A DNA stretch of 29,820 bases from Polyangiaceae bacterium (GCA_020633205.1 JACKEB010000031.1:1-29820), one strand, 5' to 3'. Counted from the stretch's first letter, positions 8,322 through 16,753 are shown. The notes: generated by a model from the letters alone, not told the origin. Translations and numbers: made by a program.

Positions 8322-9687
8322 CCAGGTTCTCCTCCCCCCCAGTATCTCCTCCCCTGAGCCGAACTGTCAAAACCCCGATCGCCGCAACGACCAAAGCAGG
8401 TGTCGCGACAAGTCCGTACCGGGTGGCTCCGAAGAACACCGCGTGGATGGCCACAGTCGAGCCCAGCACCCAGATCCCCACGCGAAGCGCAGGGATCTGG
8501 CGCGGCCAGAGAGCCATGAGCAAGAGGATGGCTAGATGTGCAGGCCATAACCACTTCAGGAAGAGAAAGGGTGCAGCCAGCAAACCGAGACCCCAACGCA
8601 GACGCTGAAAGCGGTCGCGCGGTGCTCGCACGACCAACCCAAAGAGCAGCAAGAGAATCGTGGCCCGCAGCCACAACAACTCCCAGACGAAGAGGGCCTC
8701 GCGCGCCCGCTGAGGGAACGCCTGGGCATTGGCGGTGTGAAGGTACCACCCAGGCGCGTCCCCATAGTCGAAGGTATGAGAAAGCTTCGCGGGGATCAGA
8801 CGCAGCCACCCGAGTGGATGTTCGAGGATGCGCCGGCGCGCGGCAGCGCCGAAGCAGGCATCCTTCGCCGCCTCAGCCCACACCTCTCTGCATTCCACGG
8901 GGAAACCCACATCCTCGACCGAGAGCCATGCCCCCGTCGCCTTCTCGCCGGAACCAATCAACAGGTTCCACCCCCCGTTGGCGCTCACCCAAACGCAGCG
9001 GTCCATTTTCTCACAGTTACGCGCGGTCCATGGGAGAGTGACGCATAGTGCGCTGATGCCCACGACGGCCCCGGCAATCAGACGCCGCCAACCCCGCGCG
9101 CGCGAAGCGAGTAACCCATAAAGCGGTGCGAGCACGATGACCTGAGGGCGAACCAGCGTGAGCACGCCAAGGAACACCCCGAGCGCGATAGCTCCCCAAG
9201 CTCGCCGGCGCCCAAGCCGCGTCCGCGCCAAGCCCGCCAGCAGGAGTATCCCCGACGCCACCACCCCTTCGGTCATGAGCGCGGGTGTGTAGAACACCAG
9301 ACTCGGGTGGCACGCTAGCGCGACGCCACCAAGCCATGCCCCGCGCTGCGATCCTGACTCGAGGAGGAGACGTGCGCCCGCCCAGGCTGCTCCGGCGCCC
9401 AAGACGGCGTTGAAGACCATTGCAACCCAAGGCCGCGGGCCGAAAAGCCAGTAGAGGGCGCCGACCAATGCGGGATATCCCACCGGATAGTGAGCTGCGT
9501 AGGTGACGGTCCCATCGGGCCAGGCCCAAGTGTAGCCTTGTGCGGAGGCGATTCGCTCGGCGACGACCTGGTAGAACGATCCGTCCGCCGCGGGTGGGAA
9601 GCGACCGGCAGCCCACACAACAACCACGAGTCTGATGAGGAGCGCGAGCGCAAAACACCCCCACGCTGGGCTCTTGAGCAGCTTCAT
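8302..9687 (-). CDS. GT-C-type integral membrane glycosyltransferase (PMT/ArnT-like)
   Basis: A 461-residue protein with about ten hydrophobic segments and the layout of dolichol/undecaprenyl-phosphate-sugar-dependent glycosyltransferases. The first extracytoplasmic loop carries an acidic residue (Asp35 in AADGSFYQ) followed by a helix ending IASAQGYTW, typical of the PMT_2/ArnT group, and a further loop has YPVGYPALVGALYWLFG. The acceptor could be a lipid, a protein or a polysaccharide. The ATG overlaps the stop of the Maf gene (ATGA), and the 3' end overlaps the DUF507 start, so translation is probably coupled. The family call is good; the substrate is open. Confidence 0.8.
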   Translation of the reverse strand: MKLLKSPAWGCFALALLIRLVVVVWAAGRFPPAADGSFYQVVAERIASAQGYTWAWPDGTVTYAAHYPVGYPALVGALYWLFGPRPWVAMVFNAVLGAGAAWAGARLLLESGSQRGAWLGGVALACHPSLVFYTPALMTEGVVASGILLLAGLARTRLGRRRAWGAIALGVFLGVLTLVRPQVIVLAPLYGLLASRARGWRRLIAGAVVGISALCVTLPWTARNCEKMDRCVWVSANGGWNLLIGSGEKATGAWLSVEDVGFPVECREVWAEAAKDACFGAAARRRILEHPLGWLRLIPAKLSHTFDYGDAPGWYLHTANAQAFPQRAREALFVWELLWLRATILLLLFGLVVRAPRDRFQRLRWGLGLLAAPFLFLKWLWPAHLAILLLMALWPRQIPALRVGIWVLGSTVAIHAVFFGATRYGLVATPALVVAAIGVLTVRLRGGDTGGEENLDAAHRN

Positions 9688-10292
9688 GCGGGGAAGTCTT
9701 CGATCACGCCAAGCCGCTCAAGATCCTCGACCAACGCGCAGACCGGCAGTCCGACAACGTTGGAATAGGACCCGCGAATCCCCGAGACCAAGTACGCGCC
9801 AATGCCCTGAATCGCGTAGGCGCCCGCCTTGTCCAGGCCTTCCTCGGTCCCCGCATAGCTGAGCAGCGACTTCGACGAGCAGTGGCGGAAGGCAACCCAG
9901 GTCGTTTCCGTACGACAACAAATCGGCTCGAGGCTCGTCGTGTACCATGCGAGGCGATAGCACGTCATCACGCGGTGCTCGCGACCGACGAGCTTGAGGA
10001 GCATTTCGTGCGCCTGAGCCACGTCCGCCGGCTTACCCAGGATGGTCTCTTCGCAGACGACGCTGGTATCGGCGACCAAGAGCAGTCGGCGCTCACCAGC
10101 GGCCAGGCTGCGCGCAACCGCCTCGAGCTTGAGTTGGCTCACTCGCTCCAGGTACGCCTCCGCGCTTTCGCCGTCCCAGACACTTTCGTCGACGTCCGCC
10201 GGAGAGACCTCGAACGAGAGACCCACCCCGCGGAGTAGCTCAGCTCTCCTGGGTGAAGCGGATCCTAGGATCAGGTTCAAGGCACGATTCAT
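9684..10292 (-). CDS. maf: Maf-family nucleoside triphosphate pyrophosphatase
   Basis: A 202-residue Maf protein, which hydrolyses non-canonical or bulk nucleoside triphosphates to monophosphates and is linked to house-cleaning and division control. The family motifs are in order: SASPRRAELL near the N-terminus, a metal-binding ADTSVV block, LGKP, then DKAGAYAIQG and GSYSNVVGLP in the C-terminal half. The frame begins at an ATG at 10325, but the ATG at 10292 starts just before the conserved LILGSASPRR and fits the family better. Neither start has a convincing ribosome site. It heads the run Maf, glycosyltransferase, DUF507. Confidence 0.93.
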   Translation of the reverse strand: MNRALNLILGSASPRRAELLRGVGLSFEVSPADVDESVWDGESAEAYLERVSQLKLEAVARSLAAGERRLLLVADTSVVCEETILGKPADVAQAHEMLLKLVGREHRVMTCYRLAWYTTSLEPICCRTETTWVAFRHCSSKSLLSYAGTEEGLDKAGAYAIQGIGAYLVSGIRGSYSNVVGLPVCALVEDLERLGVIEDFPA

Positions 10293-10428
10293 GGCGTGCT
10301 GCGCGTACGCCAGGATGCGCAACATGACAACCCGTGCGCGGAGTTCCTAAGCGGAAGCCTGGAGCTAAACCGCTTGCGAGTGGGCAGAGCCCAAGTCGCG
10401 ATGGTAGTGTCGAGTACCTCCGACCCCG

Positions 10429-11460
10429 ATGCATCGTTCAGTCCAGCGCGCCCCGCGCGTGCGTCGCTTGGCGCATCAGCTCCTTGTCTCCGTCGGCGCA
10501 TTCGCGCTGGTAAGCCTGACTCGCCCCGCGCTCAGCAGTGCCGCTGAGTGTGACGCGATTGAGTCCCCTTGCGTCCCCGCGTCACCGCTCTGGACCCGGG
10601 CCGGCCAGTCCCGGTGGTTGACCGTGCCGAGTCCAGAACTCGCCCGGCCTGGCGAGCTCTCTCTGAATTTGACCAGCGACTACACGTACAAGCCTCTGCT
10701 GCTCAAGGTGCCCTCTCCGGATCCTGAGGGGCGGGAGATCCGGCTCGTGCATCACCGAGTCTCGACGACCGTCGGCGCGCGGTACGCCCCTAGCGAAGGC
10801 GTTGAGCTGGGCTTAGCCGTCCCACTCGTCGTGTACCAAACCGGTGCTGGGACCAAAGCCATCACTGACCGCGACGCCGACCCCATCGCAACGACTGCGC
10901 TCGTTGATCCGCGCCTGGAGGGACGCTATCGCCTCTGGGAGGGTGAGCCTGGCAACCTCGACGCCGGCGCCATCGTAGTATTTCCGCTCGGCAATCAAGA
11001 TGCCCACGCAGGCGAGCCGAGCCTCGTCTTTGCCCCCGAGCTAATTTGGGGAGTCCGCGTTGGAGCCTTCAGCCTGGGCGCGGAGGTGGGAGTGCGACTA
11101 CGCAAAAGTGTGGACCTGGGTAACGCCAGCTACGGCAGCCAGCTTTCTGTTGCGCTCGCTGCCGACGCCGAACTGTTGGAGCGCTGGCTCAGTCTCGCCG
11201 CTGAGGCGCAGCTCCTGAGCGGATTTGCCCCACGCACGACACAACTCGACCCGAGCACCCGGACCAGCCACCTGGAGCGCCCCGCGGAATGGCTGGCAGG
11301 CGTACGCAGTGAGCCCATATCGCGCCTGCAGTTGAGCCTCTTGGCGGGCACCGCACTGCCCCTTGGCAGCGAGACGTCCGGCAACGCTAGTGAGTCGTTT
11401 GCGAGTCTGGGTGCGGCGCGCTTCCACGGCGTGTTCGATCTGCGCTACCGCTTTCAATAG
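10429..11460 (+). CDS. Predicted outer-membrane beta-barrel protein (transporter-like)
   Basis: A 343-residue exported protein. The N-terminus is a signal peptide (basic start, hydrophobic VGAFALVSL stretch, likely cleavage after ALSSAA). The mature part is full of alternating amphipathic strands with turns rich in Gly, Pro and Asp, and ends in an aromatic strand (FDLRYRFQ). The pattern resembles the barrel half found at the front of many myxobacterial OmpA-like proteins, but no OmpA domain or calcium-binding repeat follows. It is divergent from the Maf gene across about 135 bases and converges on the polysaccharide-export genes. No substrate can be assigned. Confidence 0.7.
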   Translation: MHRSVQRAPRVRRLAHQLLVSVGAFALVSLTRPALSSAAECDAIESPCVPASPLWTRAGQSRWLTVPSPELARPGELSLNLTSDYTYKPLLLKVPSPDPEGREIRLVHHRVSTTVGARYAPSEGVELGLAVPLVVYQTGAGTKAITDRDADPIATTALVDPRLEGRYRLWEGEPGNLDAGAIVVFPLGNQDAHAGEPSLVFAPELIWGVRVGAFSLGAEVGVRLRKSVDLGNASYGSQLSVALAADAELLERWLSLAAEAQLLSGFAPRTTQLDPSTRTSHLERPAEWLAGVRSEPISRLQLSLLAGTALPLGSETSGNASESFASLGAARFHGVFDLRYRFQ

Positions 11461-11571
11461 TAGTATTCTTACCGCACGGAAGCGCTCTGTTTCAACCGCT
11501 CACGACGCTAGACCGAAACCGCGCCCCCTCCGACCAACGGCTTGGAACACGTGCCTCCGTCCGCGCCACGG

Positions 11572-12204
11572 CTAGAAAACCCGCTGCGGCACGTAAATTC
11601 GATCTCCGGCCTGCAGCGGAATGTCTGGTGCGGTTCCCTCGGTGATCGCCTCAGCTGAGACAACAACGGTTACGTCGCCGCCCTTTTTTCTTTGCCGGGT
11701 CAGTCGCAGCTGATCGAGCTTGGCGATGCTGTTGAATCCGCCGGCTTGGGACACGGCTTGAATCAGCGTCAACCCGGGTTGATAGGGGAAGCTACCCGGC
11801 TTCTGAACTTCGCCGAGCACCGTCACCTTGCGACTGTTGTACGCCTCGACCCGCACGATGACGACGGGCTTCTGCAGGATCTTGCGCCCCTTAAGCTCCT
11901 TGGTAACGAGCTTGGCGACTTCTTGGGGCTCGAGACCGCCGACCTCCAAGCGCTCCAAGTAGGGCAACGCCACCGTGCCGTCAGAAGCGATTTGGTACTC
12001 TTCGGGCAGATCCTTCTCGCCAACGATCTGCATCTTGAAGACGTCGCCCGGCCCGAGTTGGCTCGATTCCTCGACCGGAGGCAGCGTCCCCCGAACCGCC
12101 GGCCCTGAACTCCCGCATCCCACGAAGAAAAGGGATACACAAAACAGCCAGACGACGAGCGGACGCATGTGGCTCGAGATGCTGGCCACCGGACGCACGT
12201 TCAT
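11572..12204 (-). CDS. Polysaccharide export (OPX/Wza-family) lipoprotein, short class
   Basis: A 210-residue exported lipoprotein with lipobox FVGC (Cys30). A polysaccharide-export domain runs from about 46 to 121 (LGPGDVFKMQI, then the SDGTVALPYL strand), followed by one SLBB domain near 125-178 (VLGEVQKPGSFPY). The chain ends at DRIYVPQRVF, with none of the amphipathic helix that forms the outer-membrane pore in E. coli Wza. Such short OPX proteins are known to depend on a separate beta-barrel porin, and a barrel gene lies just upstream with a seven-base gap. The ATG at 12204 fits that tight spacing; an ATG at 12168 is the alternative. Confidence 0.9.
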   Translation of the reverse strand: MNVRPVASISSHMRPLVVWLFCVSLFFVGCGSSGPAVRGTLPPVEESSQLGPGDVFKMQIVGEKDLPEEYQIASDGTVALPYLERLEVGGLEPQEVAKLVTKELKGRKILQKPVVIVRVEAYNSRKVTVLGEVQKPGSFPYQPGLTLIQAVSQAGGFNSIAKLDQLRLTRQRKKGGDVTVVVSAEAITEGTAPDIPLQAGDRIYVPQRVF

Positions 12205-12211
12205 ATCCGCG

Positions 12212-13567
12212 TCACATGAACCAGCGCGCCCCGAGCCAAACCTCGTAGCGACTGAACTTCAAGTTGTCGGTCCCAGCGGTTGGGTCTTCCGAAATCGGGA
12301 CGCGGTTCTCGCTTAGGTTGGCGTTGTAACGCAGCGTCGCGTTCAGCCCGAAACTATCGCTGGTTCGATATTCGCCGAAGATTGAGGCGTCCACGCGATT
12401 CTCGGTGAAGCTGCCGAAACGCAAGGCACTGCTCTGGAAGAAGGAGTCGGGGTAAGTGACGTGTGACACACCACCCTCGACGGCCACGACCACCGATCCC
12501 CCCAGGAAGTAGTCGAAACGCAGATACCCGCGATCAAGCTGATAGTAGTCACCGAGGTAGCTATTGCGGAAATCTCGCAGGTACCCCACGGCAACGGACG
12601 ACAGGCCAACACCGGCTGAAGTCGCCTCGAGGTCTGGCTGTGGTGTCACAAACCACTTCAGTTCGCCTTGGGCGATCAGGCTGTCGAAGTCTTGAACCGG
12701 TTTCCCGTCCCGGGATTCGTAGAACGAGGCGCCCCAGCCAACCAGCGCGAGCAACGCGAAACGATTCGTCACCAAACCGTTCACCCCGACCCGCGCCCGA
12801 ACCGGCGTCGAATTCTGCTGCCCAGTGTCTTTGGTGTAACGGAGGAAGCCGAACGACGCGTCATACATCAACGCGGTTCGAGGCAGGAAGCGCCAGCGCC
12901 CGCGCGTCTTGATGCTGTGTTGCTGGTTGTTGAATTCGGTAAACGAGTCCTGTTCAAACAGCGTTGTCTCGAACTCGTAGCCAAGACGCCAATCGAACAG
13001 CCCACCTCCTGGACGCCAGATCACGCCTGCCCCAGCCCGGATGGTATCTCGGTCAAACGCCAAGTTCGTGTCCGGAGAGTTGGACGGCTGGATCAGGCGT
13101 ACGTAGTCGGCAAATACATCCCCACCCCAAGGACGCGTCGGAGCGATATCCAGCTTGAGACCCGCCCCGATGCTGACGTGCCTTTGGTCGGCGACCTGAT
13201 CACTGTTGGCGCTATCCGCGGCGATCAACTCGTTGTAGCTGGCGGAGACGTTCGCCCGGAAGGCAAGCGAACGATTCTTGGCATCAGGAGCGCGCTGGGC
13301 CCCAAGCGTGCTCAACGACAACGACGGCGTGATTCGTAGGCGGTATGCTGCGATCTCCGGCTCTCCCGACTCCCCTGAGGCTTGGAAGTAGTTGGAGTCG
13401 TAGCCCAGCTCGCCCGCGATTCCGGGATGAAGCTCCAGGTCACCAGTTCGAATACCCGGTCCCTCGCCCAACCGGCGATCGGCAAGCCAGGGCTGCGATT
13501 GAGCCCCCGCAACACCAGTCGCCAAGGAAGCGGCACACAGCGTGGCCGCAGCAAAGATCTTCTTCAT
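12212..13567 (-). CDS. Outer-membrane beta-barrel porin partnered with the OPX lipoprotein (BBP2/Wzp-like)
   Basis: A 451-residue protein with a standard signal peptide (MKKIF start, likely cleavage after GVAGAQ). The mature region is made of many alternating polar/aromatic strands and ends in an aromatic strand (YEVWLGARWFM), as expected for a large beta-barrel. A common opening for this porin class is seen: a GIAGELGYDSNYF stretch near residue 50. The direct pairing with a short OPX lipoprotein matches the Wzp porins of the Myxococcus exopolysaccharide, spore-coat and biosurfactant systems. I infer that it forms the exit channel for a secreted polysaccharide. No glycosyltransferase, flippase or polymerase of a polysaccharide pathway is adjacent. 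Confidence 0.83.
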   Translation of the reverse strand: MKKIFAAATLCAASLATGVAGAQSQPWLADRRLGEGPGIRTGDLELHPGIAGELGYDSNYFQASGESGEPEIAAYRLRITPSLSLSTLGAQRAPDAKNRSLAFRANVSASYNELIAADSANSDQVADQRHVSIGAGLKLDIAPTRPWGGDVFADYVRLIQPSNSPDTNLAFDRDTIRAGAGVIWRPGGGLFDWRLGYEFETTLFEQDSFTEFNNQQHSIKTRGRWRFLPRTALMYDASFGFLRYTKDTGQQNSTPVRARVGVNGLVTNRFALLALVGWGASFYESRDGKPVQDFDSLIAQGELKWFVTPQPDLEATSAGVGLSSVAVGYLRDFRNSYLGDYYQLDRGYLRFDYFLGGSVVVAVEGGVSHVTYPDSFFQSSALRFGSFTENRVDASIFGEYRTSDSFGLNATLRYNANLSENRVPISEDPTAGTDNLKFSRYEVWLGARWFM

Positions 13568-13625
13568 CAGATTACGTCCGAATAGCCTGCAGTATGAGAG
13601 TCAGCCTGGGGAGGGAGAGAAGCTC

Positions 13626-14201
13626 TCACGAATCAGGGCTGCTGACGACAGGAGGCGTACTGATGAGCGGATCGTCGGGATACTCTGATGGATCCGTGTC
13701 GGCAATGTTCGGGTCGATGGTGAGCTTCACGTCCGTCTCTCCGACGAATCCAGCTTCATCCCCAACGCACTGGTTCGCTTCAGCTGCCAAGGAGCGACCG
13801 CGATCGCGTAGTACGCCAAGCACGGAGAACTCATGCTTCGCGCGGTCAGCGTCCTTGCGCTCGGCGGCGGTTTTTAGGCTGCCCTGGCGCTCCTTGAACG
13901 AGCGAACTGCGACGTCCACCTGGTTGAGCTTGTCGTCCAAACAGAGCACCTTCACGACGTCGCGGGCTTGGCGCGCCGTTTCGAGCTGCTTACGGATCGT
14001 GGTCGCGGTGCGTTCCATCTCTCCCAAGTACTGGTCAGCACGTTTGACCTGCTCCTCGGGGGAGAGATTCAGGTCCTCCTGAGAAGTGACGTCCACGGGG
14101 GTGGGCGCGCCACCGTTACCGGTCTGAGCAACCGCGACACCCCAGCCGCCAACCATCAAGGCGGCGATAAGGAAACCGATCTTCCTCTTGTAACTTCTCA
14201 T
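13626..14201 (-). CDS. Secreted helical protein of unknown function, first gene of the OPX-porin block
   Basis: A 191-residue product with a signal peptide (basic start MRSYKRK, hydrophobic core FLIAALMVGGWGVAVA, cleavage near AVAQ). Residues from about 35 to 130 are strongly helical and charged (SPEEQVKRADQYLGEMERT and following), suggesting a coiled coil. The tail after 150 is acidic and rich in Pro, Asp and Ser. Two Cys are present, one in the helical part and one near the tail (NQCVGDE). An upstream TTG/ATG pair follows a GGAGGGAGG tract; the ATG at 14201 places the signal peptide best. It is followed after about 58 bases by the porin. I do not recognise its family; a periplasmic accessory to the export channel is plausible. 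Confidence 0.72.
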   Translation of the reverse strand: MRSYKRKIGFLIAALMVGGWGVAVAQTGNGGAPTPVDVTSQEDLNLSPEEQVKRADQYLGEMERTATTIRKQLETARQARDVVKVLCLDDKLNQVDVAVRSFKERQGSLKTAAERKDADRAKHEFSVLGVLRDRGRSLAAEANQCVGDEAGFVGETDVKLTIDPNIADTDPSEYPDDPLISTPPVVSSPDS

Positions 14202-14304
14202 CAAGACCCCGCCTCCCTCCTCAAGTCCCAAACTCCTGCGAGCCTGGGCGAAGCATGACCACCGCGCGTGCGCGATTGCCTACCGATACAAGCGAGTGCG
14301 GCCG

Positions 14305-14333
14305 AGTATATGAGCCGTCTCCAGAGGTGTCAA
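14305..14333 (-). promoter_or_regulatory. Near-consensus sigma-70 promoter for the secreted protein-porin-OPX genes
   Basis: On the minus strand TTGACA (14333-14328) is followed by exactly 17 bases and TATACT (14310-14305). That is a perfect -35 box and a five-of-six -10 box with ideal spacing. Transcription would start near 14298 and give a leader of about 100 bases before the ATG at 14201. It faces the correct genes and lies in non-coding DNA. Confidence 0.75.
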
Positions 14334-14460
14334 CGACACCCACATCGCCGATTTGACAGGAATTCCGCGGCCCTGGGGAGCTAGAGCGGGTCGACTCCAA
14401 CATGCTGGGTATCAGCACGCTGGAGGTCGGACCGCTTTTTGCGCGTAGTTCCATGTCGTT

Positions 14461-14559
14461 CATCAAATCCGCGGGCGGCCACCTGCCCGTACTTCATGCT
14501 CAGGTGCCTGACAGTACGGGCGAATTCAGCGTGGCTTGATGGGTTGGGCGGATTTGATG
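14461..14559. repeat. Nested inverted repeat of 99 bases in the 14202-14563 gap
   Basis: Outer arms CATCAAATCCGC (14461-14472) and GCGGATTTGATG (14548-14559) are perfect 12-base reverse complements. Inside them, GCCCGTACT (14485-14493) and AGTACGGGC (14513-14521) form a second perfect 9-base pair, with an imperfect palindrome CAGGTGCCTG in the loop. The element begins five bases past the stop of the gltG-like gene and could fold in its 3' transcript, or be a small mobile-like repeat with terminal inverted repeats. No T tract follows on the minus strand, so it is not a standard intrinsic terminator. Apart from this element and the promoter at 14305-14333, I see nothing in the 360-base gap. Confidence 0.8.
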
Positions 14560-14563
14560 CGCC

Positions 14564-15982
14564 TCAGTTCTGCTTCACGAAGGTGACCGGCACGCTGATG
14601 ACAGCGCTACCGCCTTCTGGGGGAGAGAACTGGGCGGCGCTGGCGCGAGACTGGACGCAGCTGACGACGGATCCTGGCAAATTGCCGCTCGAAGAGGCCG
14701 AGACCCCCTGCACCTCACCGCCTGGGCCCACTCGGATGCTGAGTCGGATGCTTCCCTGCGCATCCGGGTTTTGAGCCAGACCACGCTGGTAGCACGCACG
14801 GAAACCAGCGCGCATACCAGCCACTACCCGGCTCGCGTTGCTCACGTTACCGCCTGCAACCGCGGCGCCGCCAACTGCAGCGCTACCGGTTGGCCCCTTC
14901 ACCTTGCCCCCGGTACCACTGCCTTCTCCGCCAGCTTTGCCGGTTGCGCCAATGGATCCGAGTCCTCCGCCAGAGGCACCGGGGCGTAGCGGGCCGCCCC
15001 CCCCAGGGATGCTCAGGCCACCAGGACCGCTGGTGCCAACACCCGCGCCGCTCGCGGCAGCACGGTCCAGGGCGTCGGTGGTCACCTCACCATCTTGGAG
15101 CACGCCGGCGGTTGCCGGGCCCTGACCAGCCAGGGCGCCCAAGGTTTGCATCTCGAGCTGCTCCAACTCGTTGGACAGCGCTGCTGCCTCTTTCGCGCTC
15201 ATGTTGCCACCGCCGGCAGCTTTGCCAGGCGCCTTTTGCCCTGCGGAAGCGGTCTTCTTCTCGGGCTCCTTCGCATCCTTGGTCTCGGTGGGAGTCTCGT
15301 CCTCCGGGGTCGGATCCTCGAGCGGGGGCGGAGGGGGTAGGTTTTTCACCGTGTCGATCAAGCCCTGCACATTCACGTTCTCGTCGATGATCGGGTCGAG
15401 CCAATCTGAGTAGATCAAGCCGATCGCCATGAGATGCGCGAGAAACGAAAACGCCGCGATCATCGTCGTCGGCCAGTCGATGCTCGTGGCCCCGCGAGTG
15501 ACGGAAACTGGAAGCTGCGGTCGCGGTTGAACCGGAGGGGGTGCGACGAACTGGAAGAGGAACGTCGTGTCCCCGATCACCACCTTGCCTCGGGAATCCT
15601 CGGTAAGGGCGACCTGGTAAGCACCTTGTTGGGTGCGCCTCGCCTGCCCACGTAGAACGTTCAGGTCGCTGATGCCCGTCGGCAGCGCCACGCGACCCGT
15701 CATTCCGTCCAGGAAGTTGAGGGCGTACTGATTGCCAACCAGCTCGAATAGCCGGAAGTTCGCTGGGATGTTCCCCACGGCAACGACGAACATGCTGCGC
15801 TCGGAAGGGCCCACCGTCACGTGAGTGCGCTGCTTGATGATGCGCTCCTCAATGACGCGTCCGTTTTGAACCAGGCCGATTCGCAGAACCTTGGGGCCGG
15901 TCGCCATGACGGCCCGCATCACTGCGGTCATCTGGCCAGGGCGTTGTTGTCCAGGTCCTTGAGCTTGGGGCTGTTGCGTCAT
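14564..15982 (-). CDS. gltG: GltG/PglI-like envelope protein with FHA-like N-terminus and TonB-type AgmX/PglI C-terminal domain
   Basis: A 472-residue inner-membrane protein. Residues 30-150 form a beta-rich, FHA-like cytoplasmic domain (ERIIKQRTHVTVGPSERS) ending in FLFQFVAPPP. A single transmembrane helix follows at about 172-193. The periplasmic part starts with a TonB-like proline run (LPPPPPLEDPTPEDE, 215-229), then a long Ala/Gly-rich linker, then an AgmX/PglI C-terminal domain (about 383-472; FRACYQRGL with Cys397, and Cys442 as a probable disulfide partner). This architecture is that of Myxococcus GltG/PglI and NfsG, which couple an inner-membrane motor to outer-membrane components. 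The ATG at 15982 has a GAGAGGT ribosome site. The symbol rests on architecture plus gene order; GltJ/AgmX is the main alternative. Confidence 0.82.
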   Translation of the reverse strand: MTQQPQAQGPGQQRPGQMTAVMRAVMATGPKVLRIGLVQNGRVIEERIIKQRTHVTVGPSERSMFVVAVGNIPANFRLFELVGNQYALNFLDGMTGRVALPTGISDLNVLRGQARRTQQGAYQVALTEDSRGKVVIGDTTFLFQFVAPPPVQPRPQLPVSVTRGATSIDWPTTMIAAFSFLAHLMAIGLIYSDWLDPIIDENVNVQGLIDTVKNLPPPPPLEDPTPEDETPTETKDAKEPEKKTASAGQKAPGKAAGGGNMSAKEAAALSNELEQLEMQTLGALAGQGPATAGVLQDGEVTTDALDRAAASGAGVGTSGPGGLSIPGGGGPLRPGASGGGLGSIGATGKAGGEGSGTGGKVKGPTGSAAVGGAAVAGGNVSNASRVVAGMRAGFRACYQRGLAQNPDAQGSIRLSIRVGPGGEVQGVSASSSGNLPGSVVSCVQSRASAAQFSPPEGGSAVISVPVTFVKQN

Positions 15983-16207
15983 CGATTACCTCTCGGGACC
16001 CTGAAAGGGTCAGCAGGAAAGCGCGCGTCCGACACAGGCACTTCCTGAAAGTTCCTAGACCAAGAAAAAAATTCCTGAGGACCGTCCCTCTTCTAGCAGA
16101 GTCCTTCGCAAACTTTCCTTGCTTTGCGCGAGGTTACCCGGCCTTGGGGGGACGGGTCTAGATTCGTGGGCGTGTCACTCCAAGTACGGGCGAGTGGGGT
16201 CGAAAGT
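15983..16207. other. Gap upstream of the gltG-like gene with a seven-T tract
   Basis: This 225-base gap breaks an otherwise tightly packed minus-strand series. On the minus strand a weak hairpin (GAGG/CCTC) is followed by seven Ts at 16071-16065, unusual in such GC-rich DNA, which may act as a terminator or attenuator. A small stem GACCC/GGGTC (15997-16011) lies just before the ribosome site of the gltG-like gene. I see no strong promoter, though the gap would be the natural place for one. Confidence 0.4.
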
Positions 16208-16753
16208 TCACTCCAAGCCCTCGTGGTCGAAGCGTTGTCGCGAAACCTCAGCCAACCGGCGCGTCACGTGGCCCCATGCCTCAAGCTGGGCCCGCGCGCG
16301 CGTTTGGGCGCTCTTCGCCAGGCCGGTGCACACCAGTCCTCCCGTCACGCCAGCGCAGAGACATATGAGGGCTGTTGTGGGTGTCCCTCCCCCCCGCAAG
16401 AACTGAATTAGTTGAACGACGGCGAGCATCCCGCCCCCGGCCAGGGCAATTCGGCTCGCGCTCTTGGCCACTTCGTGAGCCCCGCGGAGTTCGTACTTGA
16501 GGTCCCCGACGACGACATTCACTTCAACTACCGCTTGGCGTGGCGTGCGGGCATCGAGCACCGCGTCCAGCAAGTCCCGACCCGGACCCGACGCGACTTG
16601 ATCGCGCAACTGCGCCAGACGGGGCACGCTGGCGTGCCCAAGGCGATCGCGAAACTCTCGCCCGTCGGCGACGGCGTTCAGCTTGCGGTTTCGAGCGACG
16701 GCTGCCCAGATGCACGCAGTCGCGAGCACACAGGCCAGCGCGGCAGACAGCAT
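16208..16753 (-). CDS. Three-helix inner-membrane protein with ExbB/TolQ-like topology
   Basis: A 181-residue protein with one hydrophobic segment at the N-terminus (about 2-19), a charged cytoplasmic stretch of about 80 residues, then two hydrophobic segments (about 101-119 and 126-146) and a basic, helical tail. This spacing is that of ExbB/TolQ/MotA motor proteins, and the second pair is Gly/Ala-rich as in that family, but the diagnostic ExbB motifs are not obvious, so homology is not shown. The ATG at 16753 shares one base with the upstream stop (TGATG). Its place between the gltE-like and gltG-like genes is the slot of gltF in Myxococcus, which is an alternative reading. Confidence 0.6.
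   Translation of the reverse strand: MLSAALACVLATACIWAAVARNRKLNAVADGREFRDRLGHASVPRLAQLRDQVASGPGRDLLDAVLDARTPRQAVVEVNVVVGDLKYELRGAHEVAKSASRIALAGGGMLAVVQLIQFLRGGGTPTTALICLCAGVTGGLVCTGLAKSAQTRARAQLEAWGHVTRRLAEVSRQRFDHEGLE

Noticed and set aside
14221..14466. Minus-strand 81-codon frame in the gap before the export block
   Set aside because: It runs across the sigma-70 promoter, has no recognisable domain and no conserved features.
16050..16095. Intrinsic terminator at the seven-T tract
   Set aside because: The stem before it is only four base pairs, too weak to call with confidence; noted in the gap entry instead.
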